A DNA stretch of 64,000 nucleotides from NCBI RefSeq assembly GCF_011038885.2, contig NZ_CP064952.1:1550001-1614000 (forward strand), read 5' to 3'. Shown here piece after piece: positions 7,995 to 16,471 of the stretch. Within the stretch, counting starts at the first letter, position 1. Each line of letters starts with the position of its first letter. A program made the translations under genes and the position numbers. Source of the DNA: Schaalia sp. ZJ405 (GTDB lineage: Bacteria; Actinomycetota; Actinomycetes; Actinomycetales; Actinomycetaceae). The notes under the pieces are model-generated. The model saw nothing but the letters and a program-made list of their open reading frames with translations. It did not search any database and was not told the DNA's origin.

Positions 7995-10823
7995 ATGCGC
8001 ACTCTGGAGGAACTCCTCGCCTCACCCCCATCTCTGCCCGTTGTCGAAGCGCTTGACCGCGTGCGCGCCTGCGCGATTCCCGGGGATGCAACGGTCATTT
8101 CTGCTCCTGCGGGCACAGGGAAAACCACGCTGGTTCCCCCGCTCCTGGCCGCCACGTTGACAAGGGGGAGGGTCATTGTGACGCAGCCGCGACGCGTCGC
8201 CGTCCGTGCCGCCGCGAAACGCATCGCTGATCTCCTGGGGGAACCCGTTGGCGTCACTGTGGGGTACGCGATCCGCGGGGAGACGGTCACGAGCGCTCAC
8301 ACGCGCATTGAAATGGTCACCCCTGGGATTCTCCTGCGTCGCCTCCACGCCAACCCGGAGCTCCCCAATGTCAGTGCCATCATGCTTGATGAGTTCCACG
8401 AACGCAGCCTCGATACTGATCTTGCGCTTGCCTTCCTTCTGGACGTGCGCGACACCCTCCGTGAAGACCTCAGCCTCATCGTCACCTCCGCAACATTGGA
8501 CGAGGAGAGCATCGTTGACCTTCTCCGGTCACGCATCGACACGAACGTCCACACCGTCAATATCTCAGCGCAGACATTTCCGCTCGACGTGTCGTATATG
8601 GCTCCACCTCGCGGAGCCGAACCCCTGGGGACCGTTGGCTCAGGTCGCATCGGAGTTCAACGGGAGTTCCTTGCCCACGTTGCCCGCGTCATTGAATCAG
8701 TTGCCTCCCCCGGTCGTGACACCGAAGAGGAAGTGGGAAATCCCCCAAGCGGCAACGAGACAATTCCCCGAGAGAGTGGCTCAGGCCATGCCGGTGACAT
8801 TCTTGTGTTCTTGCCGGGGCTGCGCGAAATTGATGACGTCCACGGAATGTTAACGGCTCCCGGTGGCATTGGAACGCGAGGCGTTGACGTGGTGACCCTT
8901 CATGGCGCCTTGTCGGGCCCTCAGCAAGATGCCGTCCTCGTCCCCAGGTCAGCCAAGGAATCTGGCCGACGCCGCGTCGTTTTGGCCACGTCGATTACGG
9001 AAACATCACTGACGGTCCCGGGGGTGAGCACAGTCATTGATTCTGGCCTGTCCCGTCAGCCTCGATTCGACGCTGCACGCGGAGTTTCACGCCTCGTCAC
9101 CGTGATGGCTTCGCAGGCAAGCTGTCATCAGCGCAGTGGCCGTGCAGCCCGACTCTGCCCTGGCAGAGCAATCCGTCTTTTCGACCAGGTGGAGTGGAGC
9201 CGCAGGCCCTCTCACACTCTCCCCGAAATCGCGGTGGTTGATCTGTCGGATGCGTGTCTACAGTCCGCGGTCTGGGGAGCACCCACTCTCAATGACCTGT
9301 CGATGCTTGATGCAGCTCCCCTTGGCCATCTGCGCGCCGCCACCGATCATCTCCTCAGCCTCGGTGCCCTTGAGTCCGAAGTCCCACCGTCACCGCCCAC
9401 CGAGCCGGCAGTGCCAGCGGATGCACCAGCGTTGTCGTTGACGGACGGTGAATCTGTGATGCTTCGGACTCCGCGGGCCTCTGGCTTCACCGTGACGAGG
9501 CTGGGTCGCGCCCTCGCCTCCATTGCGCTTGACCCCTCGCTTGCTCGCGCACTCATCTGCGCCGCACCCATCATCGGTATCAAGGCCGCAGCAGCACACG
9601 TGTGCCTCATTGAGGAATCCCCACGCGTGGCCGATGCCGACCTCGCGACCTATGCGCGCCGCCTGTTTCGTTCCTCGCATCCTGGCGACCGATCGCTGAG
9701 GGAGCGCCTGAGGCAAAGCGAGCGTCGCCTGCGTCATCAATGGTCAGTGGCCATGTCCAGGGGATTCATTGACGAGGACGAGCGCGCTCACATCCCCTTG
9801 GCCAACGGTGACACGCGCGCAGACCACGGGAGGTGGAGTCGCGACGACGCCCTCGCATTCACCGTCGGACTGGCACATCCAGAATGGATTGCACGTCGAC
9901 GCCCAGGGTCATCGTCTTATGTTCTGGCGAATGGGCTTGGTGCTCAGCTTCCAGAGCTCAGCCCACTTGAGGGGTCGGAATGGTTGGCGATTTGCGCTCT
10001 GGATCGCACGGGGAATTCCTCTCATGCACGGATTCGTTTGGCAGTTGCGATCGACCAGGCCGATGCATTAGCTGTGGCTCGTCCGCTCGAACGTGAGAGC
10101 ACCGAAGTCGTCCTCGTCAATGGGCGTCTGAAAACGAAACGCACGCATGCGCTGGGAGCTATCGAGCTGACAACCCAAGAGACCGCCGGAGCCAGTGGAA
10201 TTGACGAGGCCCAGGCGTTGGCTGTCATCGTTGATGCTTTAGCAGCCGATGGCCTCTCACGGTCGCTCACGTGGACTCAGGCGGCAACGTCGCTGCGTCA
10301 CCGCATGGATGCGCTGCACCGGTTCGTTGGGGCTCCCTGGCCCGATGTCAGTGATGAGGCTCTGCTGGCCCGGGCCGCCGAATGGCTGGCCCCGTATATG
10401 CTCCATCTCCGCGAGGGCTCGGCGTTATCTGCCGTTGCCGCCGTCGATGTGCTTCGCAGCATGCTCCCCTGGCCGCAGGCGTCGCATCTTGACGAACTGG
10501 CACCCGAAAGCATTGTCATTCCCACCGGTCAGAGCCGAACAATTGACTGGACCGGTGACCATCCAATCGTCACTCTCCGAGTACAGCAGGCATTCGGATG
10601 GACACAAACTCCCACGGTTCTTGGGGGACGTCGTCCCCTGGTTCTTCATCTCACGGATCCCGCCGGCCGTCCCGTTGCCGTGACCAGCGACCTCGCGTCC
10701 TTTTGGGCCGGTCCCTACCATGACGTGCGCGCTCAGCTGCGTGGACGCTACCCGAAACATCCGTGGCCTGAAGATCCCCTGACTGCACAGCCAACGAACC
10801 GGGCACGCAAGTGCCCCCGGTGA
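7995..10823 (+). CDS. hrpB: ATP-dependent helicase HrpB (DEAH family)
   Basis: 942 residues, somewhat longer than the roughly 820 of E. coli HrpB. APAGTGKT (37-44) is motif I, QPRRVAVRAAAKRIA motif Ia, DEFH (132-135) motif II, and VTSATLD near residue 165 motif III; the C-terminal third matches the HrpB-specific region (LLARAAEWLAPYM...; STILD-like PIDWTGDHPIVTLRVQQAFGW). The substrate in vivo is unknown for the family. The ATG follows AAAAGGAAACC. The TGA stop lies inside the left arm of a terminator hairpin that an IS element has split. Exact motif copies occur at 9769-9780 (read IDEDE) and 10109-10120 (read VLVN). Confidence 0.92.
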   Translation: MRTLEELLASPPSLPVVEALDRVRACAIPGDATVISAPAGTGKTTLVPPLLAATLTRGRVIVTQPRRVAVRAAAKRIADLLGEPVGVTVGYAIRGETVTSAHTRIEMVTPGILLRRLHANPELPNVSAIMLDEFHERSLDTDLALAFLLDVRDTLREDLSLIVTSATLDEESIVDLLRSRIDTNVHTVNISAQTFPLDVSYMAPPRGAEPLGTVGSGRIGVQREFLAHVARVIESVASPGRDTEEEVGNPPSGNETIPRESGSGHAGDILVFLPGLREIDDVHGMLTAPGGIGTRGVDVVTLHGALSGPQQDAVLVPRSAKESGRRRVVLATSITETSLTVPGVSTVIDSGLSRQPRFDAARGVSRLVTVMASQASCHQRSGRAARLCPGRAIRLFDQVEWSRRPSHTLPEIAVVDLSDACLQSAVWGAPTLNDLSMLDAAPLGHLRAATDHLLSLGALESEVPPSPPTEPAVPADAPALSLTDGESVMLRTPRASGFTVTRLGRALASIALDPSLARALICAAPIIGIKAAAAHVCLIEESPRVADADLATYARRLFRSSHPGDRSLRERLRQSERRLRHQWSVAMSRGFIDEDERAHIPLANGDTRADHGRWSRDDALAFTVGLAHPEWIARRRPGSSSYVLANGLGAQLPELSPLEGSEWLAICALDRTGNSSHARIRLAVAIDQADALAVARPLERESTEVVLVNGRLKTKRTHALGAIELTTQETAGASGIDEAQALAVIVDALAADGLSRSLTWTQAATSLRHRMDALHRFVGAPWPDVSDEALLARAAEWLAPYMLHLREGSALSAVAAVDVLRSMLPWPQASHLDELAPESIVIPTGQSRTIDWTGDHPIVTLRVQQAFGWTQTPTVLGGRRPLVLHLTDPAGRPVAVTSDLASFWAGPYHDVRAQLRGRYPKHPWPEDPLTAQPTNRARKCPR

Positions 10824-10826
10824 TTT

Positions 10827-12262
10827 TGAACTAGCCCCCGAAAGTTGGACTGGTTTTATTCTAGGGGGTTGGGGCTTTAAGGGTCTGATTCCGGTATTGC
10901 ATCGGGGTCAGACCCTTAAATCGTTGTTGGAGTCGGTCGTTGTTGTACCACAAGATGTAGTCATCAACGGCCTGGCAAAATTCGTCGACACTGGCGAAGT
11001 GCTCGCCGTGATACATCTCGGTCTTCAGATGCCCGAAGAAATTTTCTATGGTCGCATTGTCATAACAATTGCCCTTGCGCGACATCGACTGTGTGCCATC
11101 GATAGAGTGAATCAGTTGACGCCAGCTTGAATGCTGGTACTGGAAGCCCTGATCGGTATGTACCATCAATCCTTCACCAGGTTGGTGCCAAGCAATCGCA
11201 TTCTTCAACGATGTTGAGGTGAACTTAGTGGACGGCGAGGTAGACAACTCGTGCGCCAGGATACTGCGGTCGTATAAGTCCATGACCGGTGAGAGATAGA
11301 CCTTGGTGCCACAGACACGAAACTCGGTGACATCGCTGGCCCAGACAGTGTTGGGTTTATCGGGCATGAAGTTACGGTTCAAGAGATTCTCGGCGATGTG
11401 GCTGGTCTGGCCTTTGAAGGAGTTGTACTTCTTGCGTGGGCGAACCTTGGATTTCAGTCCCATCTGATCCATGAGTTTGTAGACCAGCTTGTGATTGACC
11501 TTCCACCCTTGGTTACGCAGTTCGCTCAGCACCCGACGGTAGCCATAACGGCGCTTCATCTTCTCAAAGATCAACATAATGGTCTTCTTAAGCTTGGCAT
11601 GTGGATCGGGCCGGTCAAGTCGTGCCTGATGGTAAAAGTACGTCGACCGGGCAAGGCCCGCAGCTTGTAGAAGATCGTTGAGCGAGTGGTCTGACTTGAG
11701 GATGGCAACAACTTGCGTCTTCAGCCGCGCCTTTGGTTCCTCAAGTCCCGCAATTTTTTTAGATACGCATTTTCAGCCCGTAGCCGTTCCACTTCACGGT
11801 GAAGCTTGTCTTCTGTAGTGACTACCTTCGGCCTGGCAGATCCTTTCGGACGGCCTTTCGGCTTGGGGCGAAGCGCATCGTCACCACCTTCACGCCAGGC
11901 GCGAACCCACCTCTGGATGATTTGAGCAGATGACAGTCCGAACTCACGCGCGAGATTCATTTTCGTCTCACCAGCTAGAAAACGCTCAACAACTTCCTTC
12001 TTCACCTCGAAGGAATACTGTTGCCTGGTTGGTTTCTCCACAAGACATAGCCTGCCATGAAGCTTAAACCTACGCTCAAGCTTCCTAACCGGATACAAAC
12101 CAACTCCCAACCAATGAGCTGCTGCGGTGTAACCCACACCCTGCTCAAACAACTCAACAAGCTGTTCACGCTGCAACCGACCCAGAGAACTTCGTGCTCT
12201 CAAAAAACTACCCCCCACTAGCCAAAACTGATTTCTCAGTCCAACCAATGGGGAGCAGTTCA
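10827..12262 (-). mobile_element. IS3-family (IS150-like) insertion sequence, complete, 1436 bp
   Basis: Ends begin TGAACT and, read inward, match imperfectly: TGAACT, then a C run, then GTTGGACTG on both sides (10827-10853 and the complement of 12236-12262). Both ends are flanked by TTT (10824-10826, 12263-12265), a 3-bp target duplication usual for IS3 elements. Inside are overlapping OrfA and OrfB on the minus strand joined by an A7 slippery run. No stop or frameshift other than the programmed one is seen, so the element looks intact. It is inserted in the loop of a terminator hairpin. Confidence 0.9.
10861..11757 (-). CDS. IS3-family transposase OrfB (DDE catalytic part, made by -1 frameshift)
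   Basis: About 298 residues in the -1 frame after the slippery run at 11754-11760 (minus strand CTA AAA AAA TTG). The frame continues KIAGLEEPKARLKTQ through KRRYGYRRVLSELRNQGW (HTH_21 region) into the rve integrase core: WASDVTEF supplies the first Asp, VHTDQGFQYQH the second Asp, and CYDNATIENFFGHLK the Glu. The end WYNNDRLQQRFKGLTPMQYR is typical of IS150-type OrfB. An internal Met at 11577 would give a protein without its N-terminal part; normal expression is as an OrfAB fusion. Confidence 0.9.
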   Translation of the reverse strand, partial: KIAGLEEPKARLKTQVVAILKSDHSLNDLLQAAGLARSTYFYHQARLDRPDPHAKLKKTIMLIFEKMKRRYGYRRVLSELRNQGWKVNHKLVYKLMDQMGLKSKVRPRKKYNSFKGQTSHIAENLLNRNFMPDKPNTVWASDVTEFRVCGTKVYLSPVMDLYDRSILAHELSTSPSTKFTSTSLKNAIAWHQPGEGLMVHTDQGFQYQHSSWRQLIHSIDGTQSMSRKGNCYDNATIENFFGHLKTEMYHGEHFASVDEFCQAVDDYILWYNNDRLQQRFKGLTPMQYRNQTLKAPTP

Positions 12263-12263
12263 T
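11721..12263 (-). CDS. IS3-family OrfA (DNA-binding part)
   Basis: Frame of up to 180 residues. It carries two helix-turn-helix-like stretches (REQLVELFEQGVGYTAAAHWLGV and KKEVVERFLAGETKMNLAREFGLSSAQI), then a leucine-zipper-like KLHREVERLRAENAYLKKLRDL before the stop, as in IS150-type OrfA. The outermost ATG (12261-12263) straddles the IS end and uses one flanking base, so it is probably not the native start; a GTG around residues 16-17 is more likely. The A7 run near its end is the frameshift site into OrfB. Confidence 0.85.
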   Translation of the reverse strand: MNCSPLVGLRNQFWLVGGSFLRARSSLGRLQREQLVELFEQGVGYTAAAHWLGVGLYPVRKLERRFKLHGRLCLVEKPTRQQYSFEVKKEVVERFLAGETKMNLAREFGLSSAQIIQRWVRAWREGGDDALRPKPKGRPKGSARPKVVTTEDKLHREVERLRAENAYLKKLRDLRNQRRG

Positions 12264-12328
12264 TTCTCACCGGGGGCACCCCTCAATCGGGACTCACTGT
12301 GGAGTCCGCTGATGCGTCGTCAACGCGA

Positions 12329-14821
12329 TCACTCGGTGCGTGAGCGCGAGCGTGACCGCATGGCGGTGGCTCCTGCGCCGACAAGAGCGAGGGCGAAGGC
12401 CCCAAGCAGAGCATAGGTCGTATCGGCGCCGGTGCGAGCAAGGGATCCCTGGCCTGTTGACTTGCCAACAGCCTTGCCCTTCTTGCCCTTATGCATCGCC
12501 TTGTCTGCGGCCTTGGGCGTGGTCTTGTCTTTGGCTCCGGCTTTGCCCTGAGCCTGAGACTTGTCCTTGCCGTCAGCTGGGTCTTTGTCCTTGTCAGCGC
12601 TGTGTTCGGACTCGTTTGTCGACGGCTTTTCGTCAGCCACAATTGTCACGGTGGACTTGAGAACTGTGTCGCCAATCCGGGCGTACACGGTGTGCTCACC
12701 CAGTGGGAAGTTCGCAGGAATATTCCACGTGGTCCGAGCGAATCCCTCATCCGATGCCCGAACAGCGGGCAGAATCACGGGATCGGAATGAATCTCGAAG
12801 ACAATCTTCGCTCCCGCGGGTGCTCCGGAAACGCTGAGCGTCATCTGGGTACCTGCGGTGAAAACATTCTGGCTTTTCAGCGTAGAATCCGAGGTCTTCA
12901 GCGTGGCTTCGGACGGGTCGGGAGATTCCGGCTGCGGCGCAACGACTGCAATCGTGGCGGACGCGTTCACATCGTCATCAGCCTTGGGGTCATTGTTGCG
13001 TCCCAGGGCAGTGATTGATGCGGTGACTGTTGCTTCCTGTGCATCCGAGGCCACGGCCTGTGAAAGGTCAATCGCCGAGGATGCAACGGTCACGGAACCA
13101 TCGAAACTTCCGTCTCCTGTGGCCGTGAATGTTCCCAGGTCACCCAGGTCAAGAGTTGCCGAGGTCACGGGGCCTTTAACGGTGACGCGGAAGGATGCTG
13201 TTCCAGAGATCGACGCCCCGGCAACGGGCTTCCACGTGGTGGAGTCGGTTGAGTATTCAAGTTCTCCGATGGTGGGTTTGGGTTGATCTTTCAGAACAGC
13301 GGCGAGGGCGTTGACCAAACCAGCACCCCGATATTCCTTACCATCGGTTGGTTCCGCCAGACGATCATAGGTGTAGCCCGCCTGCTTAAACAGCAGCTCT
13401 TTGAGCTGAGCCGGCGTGAAATCTGGGTGAATTGACTTGAGCAATCCGGCAACACCGGCAACGTGCGGGGAAGCCATCGAGGTTCCCGACAGGTTCCCCC
13501 ACGCCGATTTCATGCTGGTGGGCAGCGTCGAATAGATCTGCGATCCAGGAGCCGCAACCTGCACAGAATTCACACCGTAATTAGAAAAGTACGACCGAAT
13601 CAGTTGAGCAGTCGCGGGATCCCCTCCGCTCGGAAGTGCCACTGCGGAGACCGAAACAACATTGGGAAGCATCGAGGGAATATCGATACCACCAGCAACG
13701 TTACGCCCGGCAATTGCGTTGCCTTCACCCAAATCATTGGGGGACTCATCATCGGTTGTCGGGTTGTCGTGATCATCATTGGAATTGCCCTCGGCAGCGA
13801 TGTTAAGGACGCCGTGTTCTTCAGAATAGTTCACCGCACGAGTCACGACCTCAAGGCCCGCAGCCTGCGACGACTCATTAGGCAGCCAGAAAGCCCACGG
13901 ATCGACGTAGTAGGAATTGTTCGTCACATCAATGTCATGTTCGGCAACCCACACGAAACCACAGGTGACGTATTCGGGATAGAACAGGCCATCAACATTC
14001 GAGGTTTTCACGGCCGCAAGAGTGACATCAGGGGCAACCCCGTCAACGCCGACTCCGTTGTGCGCCGCGGCAATTGTTCCCGCAACGTGAGTGCCGTGGT
14101 AGTGGTCATCAGCCCACGCCGATGGAGCAGTGTTGGCAATACCGTTGACTTGGCAGCCCACTGACTTTGAGACGTCAACCTGGTCACGAAGGTCCTCGTG
14201 GGTTGCATCGATCCCCGTATCGAGCACGGCAACCGTCACCGATTCTCGGGGGACGTCGACTTTCTGTGCCTCGATTGCGCCAATGGCTGTCAATCCCCAG
14301 GCAAGGGTATCGCGAGGATCGGGAGTGAAATCGTCGAGTTGAGAATCAATTGCTTGACTTGATCCCGTGGCTTCAGCTATCGCAGCTGCGGAGGCGTTAG
14401 GAACAACAATCTCGTCGCCGGTCACAGGGGCCTGACGGGTTGGACCAATGGACGTGGTGGGGATACCAACGCCGGCATAGTCGTTGTTCAGTTCACCGGC
14501 GAAACCGCCGTTTGCTGCCTGAACGAAGAAAGAACGTAGCTGCGGATATTCAGCCAGGATGACGCCACCCTTTGCTTGAGCGCGTGCCTTCGCATCGGCA
14601 AATTGCGCGTCGGAAGCACTGGGAGCAAGGTTAACGGCGTAGTTTCGGGGGACTCCGGCCTCCGGGGTCCCTTCATCTGTCACGAAGTCCGCAGAAACGA
14701 TCGCTTGGTTCGCTGCGGGCGCGGCGTAGGTTTGAGGGGCGAGGACGACCACCGGCCCTGCGAGGCCGGTGGCGAGGGCAACCCCGGCGGCAAAGCGCGT
14801 CCTCAGTGTGCGGTTGCTCAT
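12329..14821 (-). CDS. Wall-anchored S8 (subtilisin-like) serine protease
   Basis: 830 residues from ATG 14821, which has AAAAGGAG 6 bases upstream; the open frame reaches 14839 but without a better start. The N-terminal signal peptide is positively charged then hydrophobic, ending near APQTYAAP. Catalytic residues: Asp201 (AVLDTGID), His242 (YHGTHVAGT) and Ser448 (LSGTSMASPHVAG). Residues 500-700 look like beta-rich Ig-like domains, then a Lys/Asp-rich linker (about 720-785), and a C-terminal sorting signal: LARTG, a hydrophobic segment and an RSRSR tail. It should be secreted and linked to peptidoglycan by sortase. Substrate unknown. It faces hrpB across the split terminator. Confidence 0.9.
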   Translation of the reverse strand: MSNRTLRTRFAAGVALATGLAGPVVVLAPQTYAAPAANQAIVSADFVTDEGTPEAGVPRNYAVNLAPSASDAQFADAKARAQAKGGVILAEYPQLRSFFVQAANGGFAGELNNDYAGVGIPTTSIGPTRQAPVTGDEIVVPNASAAAIAEATGSSQAIDSQLDDFTPDPRDTLAWGLTAIGAIEAQKVDVPRESVTVAVLDTGIDATHEDLRDQVDVSKSVGCQVNGIANTAPSAWADDHYHGTHVAGTIAAAHNGVGVDGVAPDVTLAAVKTSNVDGLFYPEYVTCGFVWVAEHDIDVTNNSYYVDPWAFWLPNESSQAAGLEVVTRAVNYSEEHGVLNIAAEGNSNDDHDNPTTDDESPNDLGEGNAIAGRNVAGGIDIPSMLPNVVSVSAVALPSGGDPATAQLIRSYFSNYGVNSVQVAAPGSQIYSTLPTSMKSAWGNLSGTSMASPHVAGVAGLLKSIHPDFTPAQLKELLFKQAGYTYDRLAEPTDGKEYRGAGLVNALAAVLKDQPKPTIGELEYSTDSTTWKPVAGASISGTASFRVTVKGPVTSATLDLGDLGTFTATGDGSFDGSVTVASSAIDLSQAVASDAQEATVTASITALGRNNDPKADDDVNASATIAVVAPQPESPDPSEATLKTSDSTLKSQNVFTAGTQMTLSVSGAPAGAKIVFEIHSDPVILPAVRASDEGFARTTWNIPANFPLGEHTVYARIGDTVLKSTVTIVADEKPSTNESEHSADKDKDPADGKDKSQAQGKAGAKDKTTPKAADKAMHKGKKGKAVGKSTGQGSLARTGADTTYALLGAFALALVGAGATAMRSRSRSRTE

Positions 14822-14940
14822 ATTGCTCCTTTTAATCACTGCGTCACGGCCACCAAGGGACTTTGAGTGACCTGGAACAATACTTAAGGATTCTTTAACC
14901 TTAGAGGGGCGCTGCTCACATATTGAGAGAAAATACGCAA

Positions 14941-16467
14941 CTATTTTTCAGTAAGCCCTTGATCGTAGGCAATGAGATCGTCAATTGTCTGAGGACGAAT
15001 CATCCAGTGAGCATCTCCTCCCGACACCGCGAGCACCCCGGGTTTCGTCAACATGTTGTAGTTCGAGGCCATCGAATAGCCGTACGCCCCCGTTGCAGGA
15101 ACCGCAAGGAGATCCCCCGAACGCAGGTCAGCGGGCACACGCAGTTCATCAATGATGATGTCACCGCTTTCGCAGTGTTTCCCAACAATTCGTCCTCGGA
15201 CCCAATCATCCGTGGGCCGTCGATTAGCAAGGGCCGCAACATAGCGTGCCCCGTAGAGAGCGGGACGAATGTTGTCAGACATTCCCCCGTCAACAGCCAC
15301 ATAGCGACGCACCCCGCCATCGGGCAAAGTCACATCTTTAATAACCCCAACGCGATACAGCGTGACCATTGCCGGGCCCGCGATCGAACGGCCAGGCTCA
15401 ACGGACACATGCGGGATCGGGAGTCCCCACTGCTGACATTCCTGACGAATAACATGCGCAAGCGGACGCGCAAGATCAATCGGACGCAAAGGACGAGGAT
15501 CTTCACCCGTGTAGGCAATCCCCACGCCGCCACCCAGATCAACAGCGCCGGTTGCAACACCCAGGTCATCGCGGATCGAAGCAACAAACTTCATGACAAT
15601 ACGCGCCGCTTCAAGGAAAGCTGCCGCACCATGAATCTGCGAACCAATATGCGAATGCACCCCCAGGAAATTCAGGTGTTCGCTGTCGCGGACTCGGCGA
15701 ATCACGTCCATCGCCTGACCATCGGCAATGGAGACTCCGAACTTCTGATCCTCGTGGGCGGTGGCGATGTACTCATTCCCACCCGCGTGGATTCCACATT
15801 TGACGCGAACCATAACGGGGGCAATGCATCCGCATTCGGAGGCAATCCGTTCAACCTGCTCGACCTCGTCCATTGAATCAATGAACACGCGATGAATCTT
15901 CGCCTCAAGAGCCAGGCGAATCTCCTCGTCGGACTTGTTGTTTCCGTGCAGCCCAATGAGGGAAGGCTCCACGCCCGCCCGAAGCGCAAGAGTGAGTTCC
16001 CCGAGCGAGGCCGTGTCGATTCCCATTCCCTGAGCAACGACCTCGCGCGCAACTTCGGCGCTGAGGAACGCTTTGCCGGCGTAGTACGCATCTCCACCGG
16101 CCATTCCATAGCCGTCCCAGAATTCCTCGTTCATCACGGAGGCCCATACGCGTGCCCGACCAGCAAGGTCCTCAGTGTCGAGGACGAACACCGGAGTCCC
16201 ATGCGTTAGCGCAATGTCCGTCAGCGCAACTCCCCCGATTTCAAGGGTGCCGTCGTCGCGACGCTTCGCACTCCACGGCCACACATCGGGACGCTCCGCA
16301 GGCTCCGGGCAGCGCGGAGGGTCGAAAAACGCGGTGGATTCTGCGGATTCGGCATGACCATCCACGGTCGCATTGTCGCGAGTATCGGTGCCCAACTGGG
16401 AGTCCTCACTCTCGGGCCGATTCATCTCTTCGGCGCCGTGTTCTTCCGGCGAAGTCGCGTGCGACAC
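14941..16467 (-). CDS. lysA: Diaminopimelate decarboxylase
   Basis: 508 residues from GTG 16467, chosen because AAAGGA lies 11 bases upstream and the argS stop is only 4 bases before it; an upstream start at 16521 would overlap argS. It decarboxylates meso-diaminopimelate to lysine with PLP. YYAGKAFL carries the PLP lysine (near residue 132), GVHSHIGSQI and EPGRSI bind cofactor, GKHCESGDII holds the catalytic Cys-Glu of the dimer interface. Directly downstream of argS, a common actinobacterial pair. Hom and thrB, which often follow, are absent; a subtilase gene follows instead. The first 55 residues are acidic and poorly conserved. Confidence 0.95.
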   Translation of the reverse strand: MSHATSPEEHGAEEMNRPESEDSQLGTDTRDNATVDGHAESAESTAFFDPPRCPEPAERPDVWPWSAKRRDDGTLEIGGVALTDIALTHGTPVFVLDTEDLAGRARVWASVMNEEFWDGYGMAGGDAYYAGKAFLSAEVAREVVAQGMGIDTASLGELTLALRAGVEPSLIGLHGNNKSDEEIRLALEAKIHRVFIDSMDEVEQVERIASECGCIAPVMVRVKCGIHAGGNEYIATAHEDQKFGVSIADGQAMDVIRRVRDSEHLNFLGVHSHIGSQIHGAAAFLEAARIVMKFVASIRDDLGVATGAVDLGGGVGIAYTGEDPRPLRPIDLARPLAHVIRQECQQWGLPIPHVSVEPGRSIAGPAMVTLYRVGVIKDVTLPDGGVRRYVAVDGGMSDNIRPALYGARYVAALANRRPTDDWVRGRIVGKHCESGDIIIDELRVPADLRSGDLLAVPATGAYGYSMASNYNMLTKPGVLAVSGGDAHWMIRPQTIDDLIAYDQGLTEK

Positions 16468-16471
16468 GCTC

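Larger units (their letters stand above)
10811..12279. terminator. Bidirectional terminator hairpin split by the IS element
   Basis: GTGCCCCCGGTGA (10811-10823) on the left flank and TCACCGGGGGCAC (12267-12279) on the right flank of the IS are perfect complements. Removing the IS and one copy of the 3-base TTT duplication restores a 13-bp stem with a TTTC loop between the convergent hrpB and subtilase genes. The arms are now 1.44 kb apart, so the original hairpin should no longer form efficiently. Confidence 0.8.

Noticed and set aside
13463..14164. Long plus-strand open frame inside the subtilase gene
   Set aside because: It is the antisense shadow of the catalytic domain; the composition is Arg/Ile-rich without domains.
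14923..15876. 317-codon plus-strand open frame
   Set aside because: Antisense of lysA; low-complexity translation.
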